Below are positions 33,878 to 41,389 of a DNA stretch of 64,000 nt, piece after piece. The position numbers and the translations under genes are program-made. This DNA is from Phaeocystidibacter sp965659415. GTDB taxonomy: Bacteria; Bacteroidota; Bacteroidia; Flavobacteriales; Schleiferiaceae. The notes under the pieces were generated by a model. It had not been told where the DNA came from. It saw only the letters and a list, made by a program, of their open reading frames with translations, and searched no databases. The stretch lies in assembly GCA_965659415.1 (NCBI GenBank), contig CBFHVA010000001.1, positions 62,001 to 126,000 of the forward strand. The letters run 5' to 3'. Each line of letters opens with the position of its first letter. Positions within the stretch are counted from its first letter, which is position 1.

Positions 33878-34540
33878 GTGCTTACAGAAAATGACATTCT
33901 CTATCAGGACAATTACATCCTAGCCATTCACAAGCCAGCCGGCCTTATGGTTGAGCCCGATAAATTCGGCAACCCCAATGCGGTAGAACTTGCCTTAAAG
34001 CTACTAGCATACAAGCCCAAAATGAAAGGTGGGTTGGGCGTTGTGCATCGCTTGGATCGCCCAGTTGAAGGGGTATTGATTTTTGCTTTGCGTCCTGCTG
34101 CTCTGAAGAATCTCCAATTACAGATTCAGCAAAAAACGGTTACAAAAACCTATACGGCCCTCCTAGAAGGTGAAATTGAAGGTGAATCGGGGAACTGGAT
34201 ATGGCCACTGGGTAGATCGGCCGACCGTAAAAGTGCCACCGAAGATCATACTGCTGCGGGTAAGCCTGCGAAGACGCATTGGCGAGTAATAGAACGAAAG
34301 TCGGACTGCACTTTGGTGGAATTGAATATTACTACAGGTCGATTTCATCAAATTCGAAAGCATGCCGCATTGAGTGGTCACCCCATTGCTGGTGATGTAC
34401 AATACGGCTCTAAACAGAAAATGGATTCCATCTGCCTACAGTCTTCGAGCTATGAGTTTTCACACCCGAAGCACGGAGATCGAATCAGGATTGAAGCAAA
34501 GCCAGCAAAATTCATCATGAACTTTGATGAAGAAAAGTAA
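33878..34540 (+). CDS. RluA-family RNA pseudouridine synthase
   Basis: A 220-residue pseudouridine synthase that isomerises uridine in rRNA or tRNA. It has the catalytic motif GVVHRLDRPVEGVLIFAL with the essential Asp in HRLD, TKTYTALLEGEIE, the KPAKTHWRVIER insert and TGRFHQIRKHAALSGHPIAGD. There is no S4 RNA-binding domain, so it is the short RluA/RluC catalytic type. The GTG start follows the WYL stop with no gap (stop 33877, start 33878). The exact target base cannot be named from sequence. Confidence 0.93.
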   Translation: MLTENDILYQDNYILAIHKPAGLMVEPDKFGNPNAVELALKLLAYKPKMKGGLGVVHRLDRPVEGVLIFALRPAALKNLQLQIQQKTVTKTYTALLEGEIEGESGNWIWPLGRSADRKSATEDHTAAGKPAKTHWRVIERKSDCTLVELNITTGRFHQIRKHAALSGHPIAGDVQYGSKQKMDSICLQSSSYEFSHPKHGDRIRIEAKPAKFIMNFDEEK

Positions 34541-34567
34541 CTTTGTGATTGATCAAAAGCTGAGACT

Positions 34568-34783
34568 ATGGATTTCGTGATGCCATCCCCAGGAATGGGA
34601 ATTATACTTGGGTTAGCCTCCCTAGGCTACTTGGCGGCGTTCGCTTGGTTCGTTTACGATATAATCCGACGAAGAGATATTGCCAACTTGCCGAAGACGT
34701 TGTGGATACTGGCCATCGTTTTTCTCGGTCTCATCGGAATGATCCTTTACTGGGCATTGAAACCTCAAAATCGGAACAAATAA
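34568..34783 (+). CDS. Small PLDc_N-type membrane protein
   Basis: A 71-residue protein with two hydrophobic helices (GIILGLASLGYLAAFAWFVYDII and LWILAIVFLGLIGMILYWAL) joined by RRRDIANLPKT. This is the short PLDc_N (phospholipase D nuclease N-terminal) pattern, which also occurs alone as a small inner membrane protein. Role unknown. It lies 27 bases after the RluA gene and 12 before the DUF1801 gene. TAACTTTG at 34538-34545 overlaps the RluA stop and could give it its own promoter. Confidence 0.8.
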   Translation: MDFVMPSPGMGIILGLASLGYLAAFAWFVYDIIRRRDIANLPKTLWILAIVFLGLIGMILYWALKPQNRNK

Positions 34784-34795
34784 ACCAGACTTAAA

Positions 34796-35251
34796 ATGAA
34801 CTATAAAGCCAATAGTCCAGAAGATTATATCCAACAAATTCCCGAAGATCGGCAGGCTCCCATGGCCAAATTGCGCGAAGTAATCAACGCCAATATTCCA
34901 CAGGGCTTTGAAGAAACGATGAGCTACAGCATGATCGGTTGGGTAGTCCCCCATTCGATCTATCCTGGAGGATATCACGTAGATCCAAAGCTACCTCTAC
35001 CCTTCTTGAGCATTGCCTCTCAGAAGAATTTTATCGGACTCTATCACATGGGTATTTATGCTGATCCGGATTTGCACCGTTGGTTCCAAGATGAATACGC
35101 TAAACGCGTTCCTACGAAACTCGACATGGGTAAGAGCTGTGTACGCTTGAAGAAGCCGCAGCAACTTCCCTATGAACTCATTGGCGAAACGGTACGCAAA
35201 ATGTCGGTGCAGCAATGGATTGAACTATACGAGAAGAACTTGAAAGGCTAA
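34796..35251 (+). CDS. DUF1801-family protein
   Basis: A 151-residue cytoplasmic protein of the DUF1801 (YdhG/IscX-frataxin-like fold) family. Motifs: PEDYIQQIPEDRQAPMAKLREVI, FEETMSYSMIGWVVP, PLPFLSIASQKNFIGLYHMGIYADPDLHRWFQDEY, and KLDMGKSCVRLKKPQQLPYELIGETVRKM near the C-terminus. No enzymatic role is established for the family. It follows the small membrane protein by 12 bases. Confidence 0.85.
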   Translation: MNYKANSPEDYIQQIPEDRQAPMAKLREVINANIPQGFEETMSYSMIGWVVPHSIYPGGYHVDPKLPLPFLSIASQKNFIGLYHMGIYADPDLHRWFQDEYAKRVPTKLDMGKSCVRLKKPQQLPYELIGETVRKMSVQQWIELYEKNLKG

Positions 35252-35293
35252 GTCAGGTTCCCTCATACATACTAGCGATTACAAAACTTCAAT

Positions 35294-36136
35294 ATGAATA
35301 AAGCAGATTGGAAAACGGTGCGTGAGTTTGAAGACATCACGTACAAGAAATCAGGAAAAGTAGCGCGAATAGCGTTTAATCGCCCCGAAGTGCGGAATGC
35401 CTTTCGACCTAAAACTGTAGCGGAGCTCTATCAAGCGTTATTAGATGCACGTGAAGACACGAACATTGGCGTTGTGTTATTCAGCGCTGAAGGACCTAGT
35501 TCTAAGGACGGTAAATACGCCTTCTGTTCGGGTGGCGACCAAAATGCTCGTGGACATCAAGGTTATGTGGATGATGATGGTATGCCGCGACTCAATATTC
35601 TTGAAGTTCAACGGCTTATTCGTTTCATGCCGAAGGTGGTGATAGCCGTAGTTCCAGGCTGGGCTGTAGGTGGAGGTCACAGCTTACACGTGGTATGCGA
35701 CCTTACCCTTGCCAGTAAAGAACACGCCATTTTTAAGCAGACCGATGCCGATGTAACCAGCTTTGATGGCGGTTACGGTTCAGCGTATTTGGCAAAGATG
35801 GTAGGACAAAAGAAAGCTCGTGAGATTTTCTTTTTAGGAAGGAATTACTCTGCTGATGAAGCTGTGGATATGGGAATGGCTAATGCATCCATCCCGCACG
35901 ATGAGTTGGAAGACACGGCCTATGAGTGGGCTCAAGAAATTCTGGAGAAGTCCCCTACCTCCATTAAAATGCTCAAGTTTGCCTTCAACCTAACGGATGA
36001 CGGCATGGTGGGTCAGCAGGTATTTGCCGGCGAGGCTACGCGTTTAGCATATATGACCGACGAAGCGAAAGAAGGACGAAACGCCTTCTTGGAAAAGCGC
36101 AAACCGAACTTCGACGACATCAAGTGGATTCCATAA
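35294..36136 (+). CDS. menB: 1,4-dihydroxy-2-naphthoyl-CoA synthase
   Basis: A crotonase-fold enzyme of menaquinone synthesis that closes the naphthoyl ring from succinylbenzoyl-CoA. It is 280 aa, the expected length. Diagnostic MenB features: FEDITYKKSGKVARIAFNRPEVRNAFRP, the FCSGGDQNARGHQGYVDDDG region unique to MenB, PGWAVGGGHSLHVVCDLTLAS, TDADVTSFDGGYGSAYLAK and FAFNLTDDGMVGQQ. It indicates menaquinone-based respiration. No other men genes are near. A bidirectional terminator follows within 13 bases. Confidence 0.96.
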   Translation: MNKADWKTVREFEDITYKKSGKVARIAFNRPEVRNAFRPKTVAELYQALLDAREDTNIGVVLFSAEGPSSKDGKYAFCSGGDQNARGHQGYVDDDGMPRLNILEVQRLIRFMPKVVIAVVPGWAVGGGHSLHVVCDLTLASKEHAIFKQTDADVTSFDGGYGSAYLAKMVGQKKAREIFFLGRNYSADEAVDMGMANASIPHDELEDTAYEWAQEILEKSPTSIKMLKFAFNLTDDGMVGQQVFAGEATRLAYMTDEAKEGRNAFLEKRKPNFDDIKWIP

Positions 36137-36148
36137 AGGAGCACAAAA

Positions 36149-36178
36149 AAAGGGAGCCACTGGGCTCCCTTTCTTATT
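36149..36178. terminator. Bidirectional intrinsic terminator
   Basis: AAAGGGAGCC and GGCTCCCTTT form a 10-bp stem around ACTG. T-rich sequence follows on the plus strand and an A-run precedes it (U-tract on the minus strand). It serves both menB and the convergent FKBP gene. Confidence 0.9.
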
Positions 36179-36192
36179 TCTAGATCCTTGTA

Positions 36193-36621
36193 TTAAAGGA
36201 TTTCAACGATTTGCACATCAAAGGTAAGATCTTTACCAGCCAATGGGTGATTGGCATCGATGGTAATTGAATCCTCGTGTACTTCTTGCACGGTAACTTG
36301 CATTTCGTGACCATCAGGTGAACCTGCCACGAGCACTTGTCCAACCTCTGGCTTCAATTCAGCAGGAAGCTGATTGCGCTCAACTTTGTGGAACAAATCT
36401 TCGTTAACGGGACCATAAGCCTCTTCTGGCTTCAAGGTGAAGCTCTTCTTTTCATTGAGTTCCATGCCTTCAACGGCTGCGTCAAACCCTGGAATCATTT
36501 GGCCCGCACCTACGGTGAACTCAAGTGGCTCGCGATCTACGCTTGAATCGAAAATTTGACCATCGCTCAATGTACCTGTATAATGTACTCGAACCTTGTC
36601 GTTTGCTTTTACTGTGGACAT
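36193..36621 (-). CDS. SlyD-like FKBP peptidyl-prolyl isomerase
   Basis: A 142-residue FKBP-type prolyl isomerase with an IF (insert-in-flap) chaperone domain, the SlyD architecture without its His-rich tail. Visible: VRVHYTGTLSDGQIFDSSVDREPLEFTVGAGQMIPGFDAAVEGM (FKBP core), the insert EEAYGPVNEDLFHKVERNQLPAELKPEVGQVLVAG, and a return to the core with DSITIDANHPLAGKDLTFDVQIVEI. Cytoplasmic protein folding is the expected role. A well-formed TTG/TAnnTTTG promoter lies just upstream. Confidence 0.95.
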   Translation of the reverse strand: MSTVKANDKVRVHYTGTLSDGQIFDSSVDREPLEFTVGAGQMIPGFDAAVEGMELNEKKSFTLKPEEAYGPVNEDLFHKVERNQLPAELKPEVGQVLVAGSPDGHEMQVTVQEVHEDSITIDANHPLAGKDLTFDVQIVEIL

Positions 36622-36649
36622 AATCCAATAATTGTTTCAAATGAGCCGG

Positions 36650-36679
36650 CAAAGGTACCATGAATGTGTTGAAATTCAA
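36650..36679 (-). promoter_or_regulatory. Promoter of the FKBP gene
   Basis: On the minus strand: TTG (36679-36677), a 19-base spacer and TACCTTTG (36657-36650), a full match to the Bacteroidota consensus, 28 bases before the ATG. Confidence 0.75.
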
Positions 36680-36933
36680 TGAATAAGAAGGGGAATTCAG
36701 TGCCTTCTTCGTCGGCAAAGGGCCCATCTCCTTATGGTCGATTGGCAAGGACCACTTCGCTTGTAATAAGGTGCTCCCTGAGGTCGCAAAGGGAAAGTCG
36801 ATATCGCAGCCTATGTGGCTTCAAGGATATGGTTAACCCGTCCTGATTTTGGTTGCGGTAGAATTGATGGTCAATTTTCAGATTAGCTATACAGGCGTTT
36901 AATGATACCACGGCCAAGCCATATAGCCTAATT
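36680..36933. other. Intergenic region, nothing firmly identified
   Basis: About 250 bases between the symporter stop and the FKBP promoter. A minus-strand frame (36944-36732, TTG start overlapping the symporter stop) could encode 70 residues, but it has no recognisable domain, no ATG and unremarkable composition, so I do not call it a gene. No hairpin terminator, RNA or repeat was recognised. Confidence 0.6.
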
Positions 36934-38658
36934 TCACTCCTCAATCAAATCCCCCTTCCCACTCGGAAGCGTCAAATGAAAGAGCAACGAAAGTCCGATC
37001 ACCAACCCACAACCAATCACATTGTACATCAAATAGCCGATATCGATGTGCCCAGCTACTTTCAATGCATGAGTAAGGAGTACAGCCAATTCACCGATGA
37101 TAGCCGCTGGGAAAAGCGCGCGAGCCTTGATTTTCTTCGCGAAGAAAGCAATGAGGAAAATGCCCAATATGGTTCCGTAAAATAGCGATCCAAGGATGTT
37201 TACCAATTCAATGAGATTGTCCACCAAATTGGCCGTTAAGGCGATGACAATGGCCAACAAGCCCCAAATGGCAGTAAACAGTTTGGAAACAGACAGTGTG
37301 GCGTGGTCCTTATCCTCTTGGTCAATAGCCTCCGTTGGGCTACCCCGCAAGCGGTTGTAGAAGTCCACAACCGTTGTGGAAGCCAGGGCGTTCAGCTCGC
37401 CTGCGGTGCTCGACATGGCTGCAGAGAGTATCACTGCCAACAGCAATCCCACAATGCCAATGGGCATATGGTCCAGGATAAAAGTCAGGAAAATGAAATC
37501 GCCATCTTCCGTTTCAATGCTCGAATCTACCGCATTCAGGAACCGCTTCACTTCTCGCCTTTCCAGCTGAGCCGCGTTTTCATAACTGCGGATGTCTTGC
37601 TCATACAAGTGCCTATCTTCAGGAGCCGCATTCAACCACTCCGCTACCGCACCTTGCTTTTGAATCTGAATGCGATTGTATTCGTCTTGATGCATTTGAA
37701 TTTGCCCTTCAAAACCTAAGTCGGCTGCTTTTTCCAGACCGGCCGAATTGAAGAAAACCGGAGGCACATTCACTTGGTAAAAAACAAATACCATCACACC
37801 CACAAAGAGAATGAAGAATTGCATGGGCACTTTGAGCAGGCCGTTGAAAATCAGCCCCATTCTACTTTCTTTCAGCGACTTACCGCCTAAATACCGTTGC
37901 ACCTGACTCTGATCCGTACCGAAGTAACTCAAGGCCAGGAACAAACCTCCCGTTAATCCCGACCAGATGGTGTAGCGATTGCTCCAATCGAGATCCGTTT
38001 CAATGATGTTCATCTTACCCATGATCCCAGCTAGGTCTACCCCATCCCGAAAACTCATGGAGTCAGGCAGCTGATCCACAATAATGAAAAACGCCAGGAA
38101 CATCCCAAGCAGAATGATGGTCATTTGCCAACGCTGCGTCATGCTCACGGCCTTGGTACCTCCACTCACGGTGTATAAAATCACTAAAATGCCCACCACC
38201 AAAATGGTCATTTGCAAATTCCAGCTCAATATTTTCGACAAAATCAAGGCTGGAGCATAGATTGTAATACCCGCAGCTAATCCTCTAGAAACCAAGAATA
38301 AGAGAGCAGTGAAAAGTCGGGTGTTTAAGTCGAAGCGCTCTTCCAGATACTCATAGGCCGTGTATACTTTCAACTTGTAATACATCGGCAAAAAGAATGC
38401 GCTGATAATGATCATCGCAATCGGCAAACCGAAGTAAAACTGGACAAAGCCCATGCCCTCTTCGTAGGCTTGGCCTGGTGTACTCAAAAAGGTGATAGCA
38501 CTGGCTTGCGTGGCCATGATGGAAAGTCCGATCGTAGACCACGAGAGTTTTTCACCGCGTAGGAAGCCATCAAGATTTTGGTTACGACTCTTCCAAATCC
38601 CAAAGAGGACGATGAAGAGCAGCGTACCACCGAGAATGATCCAATCCAGCGTATGCAT
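36934..38658 (-). CDS. Sodium/solute symporter (SSS family) with soluble insert
   Basis: A 574-residue transporter of the SSS (SLC5-like) family that couples uptake of a solute to Na+. Hallmarks: SIMATQASAITFLSTPGQAYEEGMGFVQFYFG, VSRGLAAGITIYAPALILSKI, TVSGGTKAVSMTQRWQM, FGTDQSQVQRYLGGKSLKESRMGL and LLLAVILSAAMSSTAGELNALASTTVVDFY. Between membrane helices, at about residues 308-395, is a roughly 80-residue charged, helical insert (GLEKAADLGFEGQIQMHQDEYN ... LERREVKRFLNAVDSS), not part of the core fold. Its ATG overlaps the stop of a 38-residue protein (TGATG) that in turn overlaps the PIG-L gene, so all three form one operon. Substrate unknown; a deacetylated or amino sugar would fit. Confidence 0.93.
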   Translation of the reverse strand: MHTLDWIILGGTLLFIVLFGIWKSRNQNLDGFLRGEKLSWSTIGLSIMATQASAITFLSTPGQAYEEGMGFVQFYFGLPIAMIIISAFFLPMYYKLKVYTAYEYLEERFDLNTRLFTALLFLVSRGLAAGITIYAPALILSKILSWNLQMTILVVGILVILYTVSGGTKAVSMTQRWQMTIILLGMFLAFFIIVDQLPDSMSFRDGVDLAGIMGKMNIIETDLDWSNRYTIWSGLTGGLFLALSYFGTDQSQVQRYLGGKSLKESRMGLIFNGLLKVPMQFFILFVGVMVFVFYQVNVPPVFFNSAGLEKAADLGFEGQIQMHQDEYNRIQIQKQGAVAEWLNAAPEDRHLYEQDIRSYENAAQLERREVKRFLNAVDSSIETEDGDFIFLTFILDHMPIGIVGLLLAVILSAAMSSTAGELNALASTTVVDFYNRLRGSPTEAIDQEDKDHATLSVSKLFTAIWGLLAIVIALTANLVDNLIELVNILGSLFYGTILGIFLIAFFAKKIKARALFPAAIIGELAVLLTHALKVAGHIDIGYLMYNVIGCGLVIGLSLLFHLTLPSGKGDLIEE

Positions 38659-38774
38659 CAGCGATAAGAATATGTGATGATGCTAAAAAGGATGATCTCC
38701 AATAGCAACGCTGTGACCAATATAGCATAAGCCTGACTCCAGCGCTTTAAAATGGTTCTACCGCTTTTACTCAT
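38658..38774 (-). CDS. 38-residue single-helix membrane protein
   Basis: A tiny gene: a basic N-terminus (MSKSGRTILKRWSQ) and one hydrophobic helix (AYAILVTALLLEIILFSIIT), ending YSYR. Its ATG overlaps the PIG-L stop over 8 bases (ATGAGTAA), and its TGA shares the A of the symporter ATG (TGATG). Overlap at both ends is strong positional evidence that it is translated. By position it may be a small subunit or partner of the symporter, but no family is recognised. A longer in-frame extension inside the PIG-L gene was rejected. Confidence 0.68.
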   Translation of the reverse strand: MSKSGRTILKRWSQAYAILVTALLLEIILFSIITYSYR

Positions 38775-41256
38775 GAGATAAGATATTCGCCAATAATCGG
38801 AATGCACCTGGCACACCCGCAGGCAACTCTCTAAAGAAACTAATGCCTGTGTACGTGAAACCTCCATCTCCATAGGTTGCGAATAACAACCCTCCTTCTC
38901 TGCCCGGCTCATTTCGGTCATGCCAAGATATTAAAGGCTGATAGGAATCGTCCCATTCATTGGCAAAATAAAGTCCGCGTTCTTGCACCCAACCGTCAAA
39001 ATCGGCTGAGCTGATGGCATTCGGCGTCGTAAAGAACGGATGCTCATCGTCAAGAATCATTGCTTCCGCGTCTTCTTCCGTAACCCGCTCGCGACTCAAA
39101 CTGAAAGGATACGGACCTAATTCAGAGGTGAGTAAGTCTCTGGTAGCCGTATTGTATTGCATCACCAGATGTCCGCCACTGGCTACATAGTTCATCAAAC
39201 GCTCACGGTAATTAAGCAACCATGGATGCACATTGTACGCCCTGATTCCAATTACGATTGCTTTGTATTTGCTCAAGTCGGAGGAAGTGGCGAGGTCCGT
39301 CTCGTTGATGACCTCAACCTCAAATCCCATTTGCTTTATGGCGATGGCTACTTCATCGCCTGCTCCTTCGATATATCCGATTGTTCCTGGGTTGATCTCC
39401 AGTGAGAGCCGAACCACTCGAGCCGATGATTCGCCGAAGATTACTTGTGTAGGTATGTGTTCATAAGCGATTTCACTGAACTTCTGAACGGGTGAGTCAA
39501 TGTTCGAAAATGTCGGTCGCACATCACCTTCGCTGGCTTCATCCGGAGGAGTCACCCTGAAAGTAACTACGCGCTCTTCGTACTGACTTTGGAAGTTCAA
39601 AGCGATTCCCTTCGGCTCATATGTCCAACCTTCCGGAACTTCAAGGCCTACTTCGGTTTCAAGCGAATCTTCAAAAGACTTCACACGGACACGAACTTCA
39701 ACGGGCTCATTCTTAGCGAATATGAACACATCTTCTTCAAAAGTTGCCGTTGCTTCTGGGCTCGACACGAATGGTCGACGCTGCTCACCGTCAACCCTAT
39801 CACTCCATCGGTAATCCAAGGGCACGGCCAACTGGAAGGCTATATTCTGATATTCCAGATGGAATACTATTTCGTTCACAGGCGGATTTTCAGGTAGACC
39901 TATCCATTCTTCAACATCCACTTGATAGGTTCGATTAAAGGGCGCTCTTAACCAATATGGCTGAGAGATTTGAGAATTGGCTGGAATGGTAGCCTCGAGT
40001 TCGGCGTATCGATTTCGATCCAGCTGAATGGGAAAGCTCACATCACTCATTTCGCCGACACCTTCTCCATCTTTGAGATAAGAAACACCAGTAAGTACCA
40101 TTTCATCTGTCGTGCGCGGAATGAGGCGCAAAGATGCCTCTACTTCTCGGCCGGTAACTTCACTAAAACTTCCCGTTGTGGCCTCTGCAAAAAGCCCCGA
40201 ACACAATTGGATAAGATGATCTACTTCTTCCAGTTTGATGTGCTTCCAATGGGCATCCATATCCGAAATTGCAATTTCCGATCTCAAACTGAGCAACATC
40301 GGCAAGCTCTCTTCAGGAGAAGCCGGATTGAATTCACTTTGAATGGATTGGGCCAGGCCATCTATTTTATCGGTAGCTCCTGCGGATTCCCAATCGCGAT
40401 TCACACCTTCCAGTAAGTCCGATTCTATCATTTCACCGTCGAGGTGTTGGAAGAATTCAAAGGTTTCACCTCGATAAATGCTCATGCCAAATCCCTGGCA
40501 GCGATGCTGACTCCGCGCCAGAGAAGCGAGCTCGTTGTACGAAACGCCTAGATGAGGGTCGTAGCCACCGATATCCTGCTTGAAATACCGAGGGTCGTTG
40601 GTTGCCAATGAATCGAGGTTAGGATCCCATCGCCAGCTGTAGGTATTCCAATAAATGGACTGTGCTTGCCACGGAGTGAGCTGCTCCAGTTGATCGGTAA
40701 ATGCCGTATCACTGCCTGCTAGTGAGAATGCCTCAATAGCGAGCATGGCCGAAGCGGTATGGTGACCGTGGCCACCTCGTGCATCGGGAGGAAAGCGCGT
40801 AACGATGATGTCAGGTTGAAACTCCCGAATGGCGCGAACCACGTCTCCAAGTACGATTCTTTTCTCCCAGAACTCAATCGTTTCATCTGCGGTTTTGGAA
40901 TATCCAAAATCTACGGCTCTTGAGAACACTTGAGAGCCTCCGTCGATTCGTCGTGCGGCAAGCAATTCCTGTGTACGAAGTACCCCAAGCTCAGCTCCGA
41001 GCTCCGTACCAATCATATTCTGACCTCCATCTCCCCTTGTTAATGAAAGGTACCGGGTATAAGCGTTCTTACCTCTCGACAACCACGCAATCACGCGCGT
41101 ATTTTCGTCATCAGGGTGTGCGGCTACGTAAAGAACCTTGCTAAAGGAGTTCAAGCGTTGCATCTCCTTTTGAATGTTCGAAGATGATAGCTGAGCCCAT
41201 CCAAAAGAGGAAAAGAGAATCCCTGTAAATATCCATGTAAGGCGCCTTCTATACAT
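38767..41256 (-). CDS. Exported PIG-L (LmbE-like) deacetylase with C-terminal GATase-like domain
   Basis: An 829-residue exported protein. A signal peptide (LTWIFTGILFSSFGWAQ) precedes a PIG-L/LmbE deacetylase (about 35-280) with the zinc motif AAHPDDE and the downstream RGGHGHHTAS. These enzymes remove acetyl from N-acetylglucosamine-type substrates. The middle (about 380-610) is beta-rich, with NEW3-like, Ig-fold character. The C-terminal part (about 625-829) resembles a ThuA/GATase-like Rossmann fold (YKAIVIGIRAYNVHPWLL, YVASGGHLVMQYNT). I chose the ATG at 41256 because the signal peptide begins there. The -7-like TATATTCG (41288-41281) lies 24 bases upstream. It heads the operon with the 38-residue protein and the symporter. 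Confidence 0.92.
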   Translation of the reverse strand: MYRRRLTWIFTGILFSSFGWAQLSSSNIQKEMQRLNSFSKVLYVAAHPDDENTRVIAWLSRGKNAYTRYLSLTRGDGGQNMIGTELGAELGVLRTQELLAARRIDGGSQVFSRAVDFGYSKTADETIEFWEKRIVLGDVVRAIREFQPDIIVTRFPPDARGGHGHHTASAMLAIEAFSLAGSDTAFTDQLEQLTPWQAQSIYWNTYSWRWDPNLDSLATNDPRYFKQDIGGYDPHLGVSYNELASLARSQHRCQGFGMSIYRGETFEFFQHLDGEMIESDLLEGVNRDWESAGATDKIDGLAQSIQSEFNPASPEESLPMLLSLRSEIAISDMDAHWKHIKLEEVDHLIQLCSGLFAEATTGSFSEVTGREVEASLRLIPRTTDEMVLTGVSYLKDGEGVGEMSDVSFPIQLDRNRYAELEATIPANSQISQPYWLRAPFNRTYQVDVEEWIGLPENPPVNEIVFHLEYQNIAFQLAVPLDYRWSDRVDGEQRRPFVSSPEATATFEEDVFIFAKNEPVEVRVRVKSFEDSLETEVGLEVPEGWTYEPKGIALNFQSQYEERVVTFRVTPPDEASEGDVRPTFSNIDSPVQKFSEIAYEHIPTQVIFGESSARVVRLSLEINPGTIGYIEGAGDEVAIAIKQMGFEVEVINETDLATSSDLSKYKAIVIGIRAYNVHPWLLNYRERLMNYVASGGHLVMQYNTATRDLLTSELGPYPFSLSRERVTEEDAEAMILDDEHPFFTTPNAISSADFDGWVQERGLYFANEWDDSYQPLISWHDRNEPGREGGLLFATYGDGGFTYTGISFFRELPAGVPGAFRLLANILSHE

Positions 41257-41389
41257 AACACTTTGCCCTTTTTGTGTCCCCGAATATACCAAAGGAGGCT
41301 AAAGATGTCAGGATTATTAAAACCATTCGTTCTAGTAATTGGTTACATTAGCGAGATAACTCGCACGTTTAACACTACAATCCGTATAG

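Noticed and set aside
36732..36944. A 70-residue minus-strand frame between the symporter and the FKBP gene
   Set aside because: TTG start, no recognised motif, no promoter element, no conserved-looking features; kept only as a note on the intergenic region.
41341..41389. The GCGAG/CTCGC hairpin before the subtilisin gene as a riboswitch or operator
   Set aside because: Only a 5-bp stem with a 4-base loop and no known aptamer signature; too short to support a claim.
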